DNA from: Anomaloglossus baeobatrachus | Taxonomy: Eukaryota; Chordata; Amphibia; Anura; Aromobatidae | Length of the DNA stretch: 64,000 bases | Assembly: GCF_048569485.1 (NCBI RefSeq) | Contig: NC_134354.1 | Coordinates: forward strand, 684,541,637-684,605,636 | Direction of reading: 5' to 3' | Translations under genes and position numbers: made by a program | The notes under the pieces: generated by a model | The model's input: the letters and a program-made list of their open reading frames with translations, nothing else | Databases searched by the model: none | Told to the model about the DNA's origin: nothing | In this document: positions 33,061 to 44,339 of the stretch, in pieces | How the letters are laid out: every line of letters starts with the position of its first letter | Numbering within the stretch: the stretch's first letter is position 1

Positions 33061-33487
33061 TTCTGGCCAGGATACTGACATCCACGGCAGTGCTTGTGAT
33101 AATACTCTCAGTCATTGTAGCTGTGCTACGTTGAGATCATTTCAATTATTATTACTGCAGCAATTTAGGTAGTGTGCACACAGTGCATTTTTATTGCGTT
33201 TTTTGATACTTTTTTAGAGCAGTTGTCACAAAACTGCAAGCAAGTCCTTATGCCAGCAAAGTCTATGAGAGAGTTTCAGTTTACAGGAAAGCATGTATTG
33301 AAGATCTTTTTTATATGTTGGATATTATCTATATATGTATATCATGATTCTTTAAATCTGATAGCATGGCACACTGATTTCTGGACTATTAATCCTGATT
33401 ACCACACATCAAGTTGTATCATCTGATCATCTCAGCCTGTCTCTATCTGACACACTACCCTGACTTGCAGTGGTTTTTTATATGCAC
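33061..33487. other. No gene or element recognised
   Basis: AT-rich sequence; the short frames have no recognisable domain. Confidence 0.4.
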
Positions 33488-34345
33488 ACTAGCTGTACTA
33501 CCCGGCTTCGCCCGGGTTAATAACTGTTGTTAACAAAATAGAATGTATTAACAAAAATTTATTCTGCACACAATATCCGCTGCCCGGGATAGTAACTGTC
33601 TCTCTGTTTCTCTCCCATTCTCTGTCTGTCTCCCCCTCTGTATATATCTCTCTGTCTCTCTCTCTATCTCTTTCCCTGTCTGTCTCTTTCCCTCTCTTTC
33701 CCTGTCTGTCTCTTTCCCTCTTTCCCTCTGTGTCTTTCCCTGTGTCTGTCTCTTTGTCTCTTTACCTGTCTTTGTCTGTCTCTTACCCTGTCTGTCTCTT
33801 TCCCTTTCTTTCCCTGTCTGTCTGTTTCCCTGTGTCTGTCTCTGTCTCTTTGTCTGTGTCTGTCTCTTTCCCTGTCAGTCTGTCTCTTTGTCTGTGTCTG
33901 TCTCTTTGTGTCTGTCTCTTACCCTGTCTGTGTCTGCCTCTTTCCCTGTCTGTCTCTTTCCCTGGCTGAATTGGGACACGCCAACATTCCATATAAGGGC
34001 GTGGCTGCGCATTCTTCTGAAGTTTTGGCTGCACTGTGGCTCCCAGCTCCATTCGCTTTAATGGAGGCAGGTTTTTTGGCGAATAACTGTAAAGCGCGGG
34101 GTTAAAATTTCCTCTCAAAACATAGCCTATGACGCTCTCGGGGTCTAGAAGTGTGACTGTGCAAAATTTTGTGGCTGTAGCTGCGACGGTGCAGATGCCA
34201 ATCCCGGACATACACACACACACACACATACACACACACACACACACACATACACACACACACACACATACACACACACACACACACACACATACACACA
34301 TACACACACACACATACACATACACACATTCAGCTTTATATATTA
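33488..34345 (+). repeat. Interspersed repeat carrying (TCTG/CTCTTTCC)n and (CA)n
   Basis: Starts CTGTACTACCCGGCTTCGCC and ends after GGTGCAGATGCCAATCCCGG, a CA run (about 34208-34328) and TTCAGCTTTATATATTA. Pyrimidine-rich simple repeat fills 33597-33965. The start and end sequences recur in many animal genomes in my memory, but I cannot name the class. Long frames here are simple-repeat translations. Confidence 0.6.
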
Positions 34346-34766
34346 AATATATGCACATTGCACCTTGTGTTGCACTTTTTATATTCATGGAAACTTGTAT
34401 ATGAATACATTTTCTAATAATTCTACAAAGAAACTGTTTTTCGTGTATAATTGTAGTAGAATGTGGTTACCAATTATGGAGGTTCTATGTAGGCATTCTG
34501 CATGTTACTAATACAAATATGGACTGGTTTATTCAAATTCTTTTCTTTAAAGTCTATGAGAAACCTGAAGCGTAGTGCACATGTTGAGTTTTTTTCCTTG
34601 TAGTTTTGGTGCAGAAAATAATCTGCATCTTGTCAGTTCTTTCTGCGTTTCTGCCTGCACTTTTCACCTTTGAAAGCAACGAAAACTGCATGTACAAAAT
34701 GCAACAAAAGCACACATTTCTGTGCTGCGTTTTTCCCTCCAAGAGATGCAGAAATGTCTGCAAACA
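34346..34766. other. No gene or element recognised
   Basis: AT-rich; no domain and no clear repeat structure. Confidence 0.4.
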
Positions 34767-36154
34767 CAGTGGAACCTCGGTTTACGAGTAACCCAGTTAG
34801 CGAGTATTTCGCTTAACGAGCAAAGCTTGCTGTAAATTTGTGACTCCGTTTACGAGCGAATATGAAGCCCCATTACCTTCAGGTCGCCTCAGGGTCTTCA
34901 GTAACTTCACGTGCTGGGAATCTTCTGGTCACAGGTAGGTTAACTTCAATGGGATTCGTGACGCCACTGTCGGTATTGCGGTCAGGAGCAACCGCCACTG
35001 TAGTTTAGGGAGCGTCTGGGGCTGATGGTAATGCAGTCTGGTGTTATGGCCTTCCGAGAGTGAGGCTGGCCCCAGGGGCTCAGTGTAAGTGTGTAGTACC
35101 ACAGGTCGCAGAAGAACTCACACACAAACAGCAATGTCTTTCAGGGTTTTTACTCACTTTCAGATGGTAGCTGTGAGTCAGCCCGGGCGATGCTATGATG
35201 AACCAGGAGGAACCAGGTATCCCTTCAGCTGATGTAGGGGTGACTGCTGACTCGCCTTCCTAGCCCTTCTTGTTTTGAGGTGACTCCTACTTGTAGTATT
35301 GCTAGAATCACCCAGGCAAGTCGCTTCTGCCGTTCTCCCCTTTCTGGCCCGTTTGTGGGCAGCGTGGACCAAGGTAAAGATGGCTCTAGGCTCAATCCTT
35401 CTTATGGGTCCCCTCGTTGCTGCTGTAGCTGCGGACTCTGTATGGTTGGTGAGGCGCATAAAGTGCCCTCACCAGCAGGTTTGGCAGGCCAAGTAGATGG
35501 GCTCCAGCTCTGGGGACCTGTTTCCCTTTGCGGGCTGGGTCTACCGGTCTACTGAGTGGTGCCTGACCAGGTCAGGGGTGCCACACAAGCTTTGCTGAAT
35601 GAGCAAAATACTCACCGCACACACTTCCGGTTCTGTACATCCACCACGCTCTAACCTGCTCTTGCAGTCCACACAAACAAACACAAACACACACAAACAA
35701 ACACGCATGCACGCACACATACATATTCTGCTCACCTTACCTTCCGTTCTATCGTCGACCTCCTGGAACTTGCGGTTTTCCAGTACAGGATGTGTATCGG
35801 CAACCATCGCGACAAGGGAGGAACTTCCGTCAGCCGCTTCTCAAAGGCAGCGCGCTGGCCAATCAGAGGCAAGTGGCTCCTGCGTTTGGCATCACGCTCT
35901 GGCAGCAGAATTTCCTCCCTCGTCGCGATGGTTACCCGATACACATCCTGTACCAGCAAACTGCAAGTTCCAGGAGGCCGGCGATGGAACGGAAGGTAAG
36001 GTGAGCATAATATGTATGTACATTTAACAAGTTGTGGAATGAATTGTCTGCATTGCAATGATTTCCTATGGGAAATCTTGCTTTGCTGAACGAGTAACTT
36101 GGTTTACAAGCACACTGCCGGAGCGGATTGTTCTTGTTAACCAAGGTTCCACTG
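34767..36154. mobile_element. Non-autonomous mariner/Tigger-like element with nested LTR
   Basis: Termini CAGTGGAACCTCGGTTTACG and the complement of CAGTGGAACCTTGGTTAAC (right end 36154, followed by TA). The interior shows a second imperfect inverted pair (GGTTTTCCAGTACAGGATGT near 35777 facing ACACATCCTGTACCAGCAAA near 35940). There is no transposase frame. An LTR occupies 34863-35585. Confidence 0.6.
34863..35585 (-). mobile_element. Solo LTR inside the Tigger-like element
   Basis: On the minus strand it starts TGTGGCACCCCTGACCTGG at 35585 and ends near 34863. The opening resembles the other Gypsy LTRs here. No target repeat could be confirmed. Confidence 0.55.
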
Positions 36155-36179
36155 TACTCAATATATGCACATACCCTAA

Positions 36180-36617
36180 GGTTATGTGCCCACTGCAGCT
36201 TGCTCCTGCGGATTTTGCTGCAGAAAACCTGCGGATTTATCAGGATTTTCTAAATAAATCCGCAGGTTTTAGCAAGTACAGACACTCCCCATGTTACCCT
36301 ATGGGACATGGGGAGTGTCTGTGTCCATGCTGCGGAATGTGTGGCTGCGGAATATTCTGCGGATGTCCCACAGCCGCACATAACTGCATGTCAATTATTC
36401 CTGCGGATTTACCTGCGGAAATCCCGGCCCTCCACTATGGAAATAGAGGCCGGGAGTTCCGCAGGTAAATCGCATGAATATCCGCAGGTTTACCGCAACA
36501 ATTCCGCTGGAATCCCGCAGCTATGTATAGCTGCGGATTCCGGGGAGGTGCTGCGGGAAACCTGCGGCTGTACCTGGGGATATATCCGCATGTACGAGAT
36601 CCCGTGGGCACATAGCC
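36180..36617. mobile_element. 438-bp TAA-flanked element (family 2), copy 1
   Basis: Ends GGTTATGTGCCCAC and GTGGGCACATAGCC, bordered by TAA (36177-36179, 36618-36620). Rich in TGCGGAT/ATCCGCA inverted repeats. Open frames across it are element translations. Confidence 0.75.
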
Positions 36618-36620
36618 TAA

Positions 36621-37191
36621 AGGGGGCTTTACACGCTGCAATATCGCTAACTATTTATCGTCAGGGTCACGATGTTTGTGACGCACATCCGGCGTCGTTA
36701 GAGACATCGCAGCGTGTAACACGTACGAGCGACCTGAAACGATCGCAAAAGAGACAAAAATCGTTGGTTTTTGAAGAGGTCGTCCAAAAAACAAAAATCT
36801 TTGTCTCGTACGTAGTGATGTTGTTCCTCGTTCCTGCGGCTTCACACATCGCTATGTGTTACACCGCAGGAGCGACGAACATCTCCTTACCTGCCTCCAC
36901 CGGCAATGCGGAAGGAAGGAGGTGGGCGGGATGTTACGTCCTGCTCATCTCTGCCCCTCCGCTTCTATTGGCCGGCCGCTTAGTGACGCCGCAGTGACGC
37001 CGAACGCACCTCCCCTTGAGGGAGGGATTGTTCGGCGGTCACAGCGACGTCGCTGCACAGGTAAGTGGCTGTGACGCTGCCATAGCGATAATGTTCGCTA
37101 TGGCAGTGATCACCAAATGTCGCAGGAACGACGGGGGCGGGTGCTATCGCGCTCGACATCGCTAACGATGTCGCAGCGTGTAAAGCACCCT
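36621..37191. mobile_element. 571-bp TAA-flanked element, copy 2
   Basis: Ends AGGGGGCTTTACACGCTGC and GCAGCGTGTAAAGCACCCT with TAA on both sides. Same length as copy 1. Confidence 0.8.
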
Positions 37192-37194
37192 TAA

Positions 37195-38205
37195 GGCTAT
37201 GTGTCCACGGGAGCTTGCTCCTGCGGATTTTGTTGCGGAAAACCTACGGATTTATCTGGATTTTCTAGATAAATCCGCAGGTTTCAGCAAGTACAGACAC
37301 TCCCCATGTTACCCTATGGGACATGGTGAGTGCTGTGTCCATGCTGCGGAATGTGTGGCTGCGGAATATGCTGCAGATGTCCCAGAGCCACACATAACTG
37401 CATGTCAATTATTCCTGCGGATTTACCTGCGGAAATCCCGGCCCTCCACTATGGAAATAGAGGCCGGGAGTTCCGCAGGTAAATCGCATGAATATCCGCA
37501 GGTTTACCGCAACAATTCCGCTGGAATCCCGCAGCTATGTATAGCTGCGGATTCCGGGGAGGTGCTGCGGGAAACCTGCGGCTGTACCTGGGGATATATC
37601 CGCATGTACGAGATCCCGTGGGCACATAGCCTAAAGGGGGCTTTACACGCTGCAATATCGCTAACGATTTATCGTCAGGGTCACGATGTTTGTGACGCAC
37701 ATCCGGCGTCGTTAGAGACATCGCAGCGTGTAACACGTACGAGCGACCTGAAACGATCGCAAAAGAGACAAAAATCGTTGGTTTTTGAAGAGGTCGTCCA
37801 AAAAACAAAAATCTTTGTCTCGTACGTAGTGATGTTGTTCCTCGTTCCTGCGGCTTCACACATCGCTGTGTGTTACACCGCAGGAGCGACGAACATCTCC
37901 TTACCTGCCTCCACCGGCAATGCGGAAGGAAGGAGGTGGGCGGGATGTTACGTCCTGCTCATCTCTGCCCCTCCGCTTCTATTGGCCGGCCGCTTAGTGA
38001 CGCCGCAGTGACGCCGAACGCACCTCCCCTTGAGGGAGGGATTGTTCGGCGGTCACAGCGACGTCGCTGCACAGGTAAGTGGCTGTGACGCTGCCATAGC
38101 GATAATGTTCGCTATGGCAGTGATCACCAAATGTCGCAGGAACGACGGGGGCGGGTGCTATCGCGCTCGACATCGCTAACGATGTCGCAGCGTGTAAAGC
38201 ACCCT
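37195..38205. repeat. Second unit of a 1,014-bp composite: family 2 (37195-37631) plus 571-bp element (37635-38205)
   Basis: Nearly identical to 36180-37191 and, for its first part, to 38209-38645, each displaced by 1,014-1,015 bp. Members are separated only by TAA. The long plus-strand frames (36308-36997, 37199-38011) are element translations, not genes. Confidence 0.85.
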
Positions 38206-38208
38206 TAA

Positions 38209-38645
38209 GGCTATGTGTCCACGGGAGCTTGCTCCTGCGGATTTTGTTGCGGAAAACCTACGGATTTATCTGGATTTTCTAGATAAATCCGCAGGTTTCA
38301 GCAAGTACAGACACTCCCCATGTTACCCTATGGGACATGGTGAGTGCTGTGTCCATGCTGCGGAATGTGTGGCTGCGGAATATGCTGCAGATGTCCCGCA
38401 GCCGCACATAACTGCATGTCAATTATTCCTGCAGATTTACCTGCGGAAATCCCGGCCCTCCACTATGGAGATAGAGGCCGGGAGTTCCACAGGTAAATCG
38501 CATGAATATCCGCAGGTTTACCGCAACAATTCCGCTGGAATCCTGCAGCTATGTATAGCTGCGGATTCCAGGGAGTTGCTGCGGGAAACCTACGGCCATA
38601 CCTGCGGATATATCTGCAGGTACGAGCTCCCATGGGCACATAGCC
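38209..38645. mobile_element. Family 2 element, copy 3
   Basis: Third family-2 member of the array. Its second half is slightly diverged (CTGCGGATTCCAGGGAG). Confidence 0.75.
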
Positions 38646-38648
38646 TAA

Positions 38649-38808
38649 AGGGTACTTTACACACTGCGACATCGCTAGCGATCTCATTAGCGATGTGAAA
38701 TTCTAGATGCATCTTTCGAGATCGCACATAGGTCATTTTACGCATGTTCGCTAGAATTTCACATCGCTAATGAGATCGCTAGCGATGTCGCAGTGTGTAA
38801 AGTACCCT
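38649..38808. mobile_element. 160-bp palindromic MITE
   Basis: Arms AGGGTACTTTACACACTGCG and on (38649-38706) are the exact complement of 38751-38808, with a spacer of about 44 bp. It shares the CTTTACAC end with the 571-bp family. It sits between family-2 copies at TAA/TTA. Confidence 0.85.
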
Positions 38809-38811
38809 TTA

Positions 38812-39013
38812 GGCTATGTGCCCACAGTACAATGTACCCACGGATTTTCCTGTGGAAAACCTGCGGATTTATCTGGATTTTCTAGATAAATCCAGAGGTT
38901 TTAGCAAGTACAGACACTCCCCATGTTACCCTATGGAATTTAAGGAGTGCTGTGTCCATGCTGCAGTATGTGCAGCTGCGTAATATGCTGCAGATGTCCC
39001 AGAGCCACACATA
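38812..39013. mobile_element. Family 2 element, copy 4, truncated
   Basis: Begins GGCTATGTGCCCAC and stops after CCACACATA, where a Tc1 begins at a TA. The remainder is not found beyond the Tc1. Confidence 0.65.
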
Positions 39014-39336
39014 CAGTCATATGATAAAGTTTGGGCACCCCTATTAATGTTAACCTTTTTTCTTTATAACACTTTGGTTTTTGCAACAGCTATTTGAGTT
39101 TCATATATCTAATAACTGATGGACTCAGTAATATTTCTGGATTGAAATTAGGTTTATTGTACTAACAGAAAATGTGCAATCCGCATTTAAACAAAATTTG
39201 ACCGGTACAAAAGTATGGGCACCTCAACATAAAAATGACATTAATATTTTGTAGAGCCTTCTTTTGCAAAAATAACAGCCTCTAGTCACTTCCTGTAGCT
39301 TTTAATGAGTTCCTGGATCCTGGATGAAAGTATATT

Positions 39337-40116
39337 TTACCATTCCTGTTTACAAAACAATATCAGTTCAGTTAAGTTTGATGGTCGCCGAGCATGGACA
39401 GCACGCTTCAAATCATCCCACAGATGTTCAATGATATTCAGGTCTGGGGACTGGGATGGCCATTCCAGAACATTGTAATTGTTCCTCTGCATGAATGCCT
39501 GAGTAGATTTGGAGCGGTGTTTTGGATCATTGTCTTGCTGAAATATCCGTCCCCTGTGTAACTTCAACTTCGTCACTGATTATTGCACATTATTGTCAAG
39601 AATCTGCTGATACTGAGTTGAATCCATGGGACCCTCAACTGTAACAAGATTCCTGGTGCTGGCATTGGCCACACAGCTCCAAAGCATGATGGAACCTCCA
39701 CCAAATTTTACTGTGGGTAGCAAGTGCTTTTCTTGGAATGCCGTGTTTTTTTGCCTCCATGCATAATGCCTTTTTGTATGACCAAACAACTCAATCTTTG
39801 TTTCATCAGTCCACAGGATCTTCTTGGACAGCGTGTTGCATTTTTTGAGTCCTTGAGGTGCTAAAAATGCAGAAATACCCACATGTGACTCCATTCTGCA
39901 GAATTGATCATTGTGGTCAAAGAGTTGCATTTTAACCACATCGGTCCACAGGACTTGTTTCCAAAATCCATCAGCCTTTTTTACATGCTCTTTTACATAC
40001 TTCTGACTGAATTTTATGGTGAGGAGTCGGACACAGGAGAGATTTTCTTCTAATGGCGCTTCCATGAAGGCCATATTTGTGCGGGTGTCTCTGAACATTA
40101 GAACAATGTACCACAA
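39337..40116 (-). pseudogene. Tc1 transposase with doubled catalytic block, broken
   Basis: Two minus-strand frames (40116-39580 and 39576-39337). The first holds two copies of the first-aspartate motif: QVLWTDVVKMQLF at about 39960 and KILWTDETKIELFGH at about 39815. They differ in sequence, so they look like pieces of two Tc1 lineages or an old internal duplication. The second frame holds the D of QQDNDPKHRSK and the E of SPDLNIIEHLWDDLK. The N-terminal DNA-binding part is not seen as an open frame. Confidence 0.8.
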
Positions 40117-40287
40117 CTCCAGAGTCTGCTAATTCTCCTGAAGGTCTTTTGCAGTTAAGATGGGGTTCTGATTTGCCTTTCTAGCAATCCTACGAGCAGC
40201 TCTCACATAATTTTTGCTTGGTCTTCACGACCTTATCTTGACCTCCACGATTCCTGTTCATTGACATTTCTTCCAAACCATCCTATA

Positions 40288-40405
40288 GAATGTAAACCTG
40301 CAAGGGCAGGGCCCTCTCCCCTCTGTACCAGTCTGTCTACTGTTAATTTTTTTGTATACAGCACCAAGAAATCAATGGTGCTGTATAAATAAATAATAAT
40401 AATTT
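40288..40405 (+). mobile_element. SINE-like fragment with (ATAA)n tail
   Basis: TGTAAACCTGCAAGGGCAGG to GGTGCTGTATAAATAAATAA, a typical L2-type 3' end, inserted in the Tc1. Confidence 0.55.
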
Positions 40406-40784
40406 CTTAATTTAATTTCAAACTGAGGAAAGGGCAACTTGAAAACGCTTTGCTATCTTATAGCCTACTTCTCCTTTGTGGACCTCCACCATTTTCAGGG
40501 TGTTAGGCAGCTGCTTAGAAGAATCCATGGCTGCTGTTTTTTTGGGCACAAGGTTAGAGAAGGCTGGGTTTTTATAAAGCTGTGAAATTTGCATCACCTG
40601 ACCTTTCTTAATGATGGTGGTGAATAAGCCATAACCCTTACAGGCTAATTAAGGTCTGAAACTTTGGTCAAAGTTATCTGAGCACACAAATCTCCAAGGG
40701 TGTCCAAGCTTTTGCATCAGCCCATTTTCCTTTTTGTAATTTTTAAAATGTAAAATGTGAAAATATGTTTCCTTGTAAATCCCC

Positions 40785-41126
40785 CAAAAATGTGATTCAG
40801 ACAAAGTCCCCAACAGAGCCAGTCACTCTTATGAGGTAGATAGACAAGACAAAACAATCACTGATCTCGGGGAGACCAGCCAGAGAAAACATTGCCAGCA
40901 GCCAACAAAGGTACTCAAAACAGTGAAATCCTAGGTGCATTGCCCCCTGAGAAGTATGCAAATCAAAAAAGGTCCGTGGAGCCTCTGTTAGGAGTCTCAA
41001 CACAGAAAATAGCCAGATATCCCTCCGGGAAGGACCTAACTAAGGAGTGGCTCTTTTTAGGAGACCACCATATTAAGTGTCCCTTTTAGTCAATATCCAA
41101 CTCTTTGACGAGTTTAGAGATATGAC
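40785..41126 (-). mobile_element. Penelope-type repeat, second copy (no hammerhead retained)
   Basis: 40961-41126 matches 32819-32983. The adjoining hammerhead segment is absent here. Confidence 0.5.
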
Positions 41127-41461
41127 ATTTTGTTTCTTAAGCGCAAACAGTTTTTTGGCATCAGAATAAAGTTTTGGAATGGAAAGAGGATGTAATACAC
41201 TCTGGTTACAACGACTGAGAAGTGAGCTGCGGTCTGCCATGGAGAAGTTAGACGACAATTGTAAATTGCAAAATTACTACAAACGTTCTAAGAGCTAAAT
41301 CAGGATTCATTTCACAATTACCTTGAATTCAAAACAACACTTTGGTCACATCTGGTTCCAGCTACAAATTCTTTGGAAATCGGCTTTAGTCCAGAAGTTT
41401 AAGTGTAAATGTTTCTTTTGGTCATGATATTATATTTGTTCTCAATGAATTAATTTTCTTG
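41127..41461. other. No gene or element recognised
   Basis: AT-rich sequence with no domain. Confidence 0.35.
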
Positions 41462-42579
41462 TGTCACACAGTGACTATCGGGGTTCCGCCAGGTACACGG
41501 GAACCCCTACTGAGCGCCCCAACACACAGGGTACACGTTACAATGGTGGGTTCTTGAGCCAGGGAATGGGGAGAAGGGTCACCTCCTAAAATCCTTACTA
41601 ATAATGTATATATCTTATATCCTCTTGTGAATACTGCCATTATGGTGTAAATCCGTTTTTTTTGTTCAACCCTGCCTTCTGGAGTATATCTGGGACTATT
41701 GGATAACCAATATATGTATATTTTTCATCCATTTAGTTATATTGGAGTCTATATGATGGAAGGCTGGATTTAATAGGGTGGATTTTTTCCATATAATATT
41801 GAGTGTCTATGAATTGATAAGCTGAACCTTCTGTATATTATAAACTGAGGATTACACTGTCTGTCTACATATGTTTTAGTGTGTTTTTGCTTCTTGCATG
41901 GTAATGTGTATTTTTAATGATTTTTGTAATAAAATTTTGTACTGGGAAATTTTGTGAATTCACCTCCTAAACTCACCTGAGACTGATCCCTGCACTCCCT
42001 AACGTCCCTGTACTGGTTCTTTCACCCCGTCACTGATCATGTGCCTATCCCTGTCAATCCCTGGACTCAGCCCTATGTTGTAGTGCATAGGGCAGCGGAC
42101 ATGCTAGTTCCACTCAAGGATATAGACACACAGAGGATAAGACAGACAGGGGTAAAATAAACAGCAATCATACAAAGCACTCCAACAACAAGAGGTAATA
42201 ATGAGGAAAGGACCAGAGGGGAAAAACCAAACAGGACTAATGAAGGGAAAACAACATAACTTTCACCCAGCAAATTCTCAGAATGGTTTCCTGGTCCTCA
42301 GCTCACACGTTCTCTCTAGAGGCAAGTATAGCAGGAACTATCACCAGCAGCTTACCTGGACTATGAGAGAAGCCTCTATAGCAGAGCTGATTAGTAAATA
42401 GATAACAGCGGATTATTGCTCACACTCAGAGTTTTTGGAGACCAGAGGATCTACTTAACCCTAGCAGTGTTGGATAAAGGAGAATCTGCACAGCTAGCAA
42501 TATTAGTTTGAGCAAGTGTGTATGAGGCCCTGCGTTGTGGTCTCCTGACACCAGAAATAGGAGGGACCACTCTCTGTCA
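41462..42579 (-). mobile_element. Solo LTR, minus strand, with nested insertion
   Basis: Runs from TGTCACACAGTGAC to CTCTCTGTCA; on the minus strand it begins TGACAGAGAGTGG and ends CACTGTGTGACA. Interrupted at 41591-41959. About 740 bp without the insert. No clear target repeat. Confidence 0.5.
41591..41959 (+). mobile_element. 369-bp retro-insertion with 12-bp target repeat
   Basis: Flanked by TCACCTCCTAAA at 41579-41590 and 41960-41971. Its 3' end reads TTGTAATAAAATTTTGTACT. The length of the repeat and the A/T-rich end fit a Penelope-like or LINE-related insertion; no coding part. Confidence 0.65.
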
Positions 42580-43560
42580 TGATACCCTCATGATAACTTG
42601 CCAGAATAAAGTTTTCTTACATTTTTTTTGTTGGTCCAAGGCTCATCTAAATAGATAACGGCAGTTCTTCATTATTGAAGGGGTTATCCGGTCTAAATGC
42701 ATATGACTGCAGTCACTCTGCACTCTTTGACTGCAGATTTGTAAATCCTCTTACAATGAGCGAGGCTCCTCCCCTTTAGGCGGATTCCATTCAGGAGTCT
42801 GCATATCGCATACTCGCGGACACATGACCGATATTCTCAGCTCTGACACCGAAGAATCTTCACGGCGCATAGTGTGCAATGTGAGGAGTCACAAGTCTGC
42901 AGTCACATACATAGAGTGACACTCATTGACAGCAGACTTGTGGATATAGATTGGACCTTTACAGATTTATGTACTAAAGGTTATAGTTAGAAAGTCAGGC
43001 ACTGCTTGAGGGCCCTAATCTATTGGTCTACCTCATAGCGTTAAAGAGAACCTGTCTCCACAGAAAAAGCTATTTACCTGCAGATACAGGGTTAATAGCG
43101 TTGCAATGCTGCCCGACAGCATTACTGAAAGTTCAGCTACCTGGAGAAAAGGAATCTATTTCTTCCCAGCAGCCACTGGCTTTAAGTCATATAGGCGTGC
43201 ATGGAGCAGATACAGTCACTGCTCACAGCACTACGCGTGGTGGCAGTATGCACACACTGGCACTTTGATTTAGAGCTGGGTCTGCACAAATTTGCAGCAG
43301 AATGTGCTGTCAGTCATAGTGCAGAGGCGTACTTACAGATGCTCCTCAAAGTGTAGTGAGAGATGACTGTAGAAATAGAAGAATGGAAAGCTCACCACCA
43401 GGCTTGAGAATAACACTGACTCGCTAGCAATCAATATATCCGGTAGGTGCTGCTCCTGGCTGGTGATGCACATCAAAGTGATTACAAACAAAGTGAAAAA
43501 ATCACATCCATCTGAGATAAAATAGCTATTCTTCTTAATTTATAGTTCATTAACATAAAC
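42580..43560. other. No gene seen; faint MITE-like ends
   Basis: GAAGGGGTTATCCGGTC (about 42677) and TTAAAGAGAACCTGTCTCCA (about 43040) look like ends of common frog MITEs, but partners are not found. Confidence 0.35.
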
Positions 43561-43977
43561 AAGCAGTGGAATCCATAGCAAAGTTTAAAGTCATCTTCTC
43601 CTGTGACACGTTTCTGACATGTTGCCATTACTCATAGTTTGTTAAACTGATCTCAGAAAGCTGCATTTAAACATCCAAGAACCATTCATAGTAAGTTACA
43701 CAGACAACCAATCGTGATAAACTGCAAACAACAACCAACGATGTTACACATACCAAAATACATTGCAACAATTCAATAGTATTGAAATACAACAAATAAA
43801 ACACAATACAAAACAATAGTACATCGAAAGTTAAGTACAAAAATAATAACTAATAGTAACACAATAATAAATGTAGAAAAGATCATTTTTTTAATTCCTC
43901 CCCCAAGAATATTTAGTATTGAGGGTAAAGATCTAGTAAGCTTTTCATGAGTTTGTTTTTTTTAATTTATTTTAATT

Positions 43978-44310
43978 ATGGCATGGTGGGAAGAAATGTT
44001 TATCTTTAGCAATGACAATCCATTTCATAAAGATTTGATTTGGTATGGCAGATACGTGGATGATTTACTCGCTGTTTGGGGAAGCCACATATCTGCCATT
44101 TCTGATTTTGTTTCTTATAGTAACAACAATGGTTGCAATTTTAAATTTACCTCCACTGCGGTACCATTTCTGGATCTTTATTTGAGGGGTGATTCATGCT
44201 ACTAAAAAGTTCATGTATCATTATTTAGAAAGGAATGTGCTGACAATACTATTGTATTATCATCCAGCTGTCTTCCACGACATACCACCCGTTCCATGGG
44301 GAGTTGTGTA
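43978..44310 (+). pseudogene. Penelope-like reverse transcriptase fragment
   Basis: The frame reads WYGRYVDDLLAVWGS, then NFKFTSTAVPFLDLYLR, then LFRKECADNT and SSCLPRH. YVDD is the RT catalytic box, and the spacing to the KFT...FLDL and RK..A.NT motifs is that of Penelope-like elements. Only part of the palm/thumb remains, and the frame is broken. On the upstream side (about 43585-43640) a minus-strand tail-like GTCAGAAACGTGTC is seen, which fits an inverted terminal copy of a Penelope-like element. Confidence 0.7.
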
Positions 44311-44339
44311 AATGTAATTATTTTTTCTTCACCACCCAA

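Larger units (their letters stand above)
39014..40784 (-). mobile_element. Tc1-like transposon, minus strand, right end lost
   Basis: Left terminus CAGTCATATGATAAAGTTTG follows a TA. The interior carries a broken transposase. A reciprocal terminal repeat is not found on the right; the Tc1-like text fades near 40784. A SINE-like fragment lies inside. Confidence 0.75.

Noticed and set aside
33783-34404. Long frames rich in Cys/Val or His/Thr
   Set aside because: They are translations of (CA)n and (TCTG)n simple repeats.
36308-38011. Long plus-strand open frames (230 and 270 codons) with identical protein text
   Set aside because: They run straight across the ends of two MITE families and repeat with the 1,014-bp array; no domain and no start or splice context.
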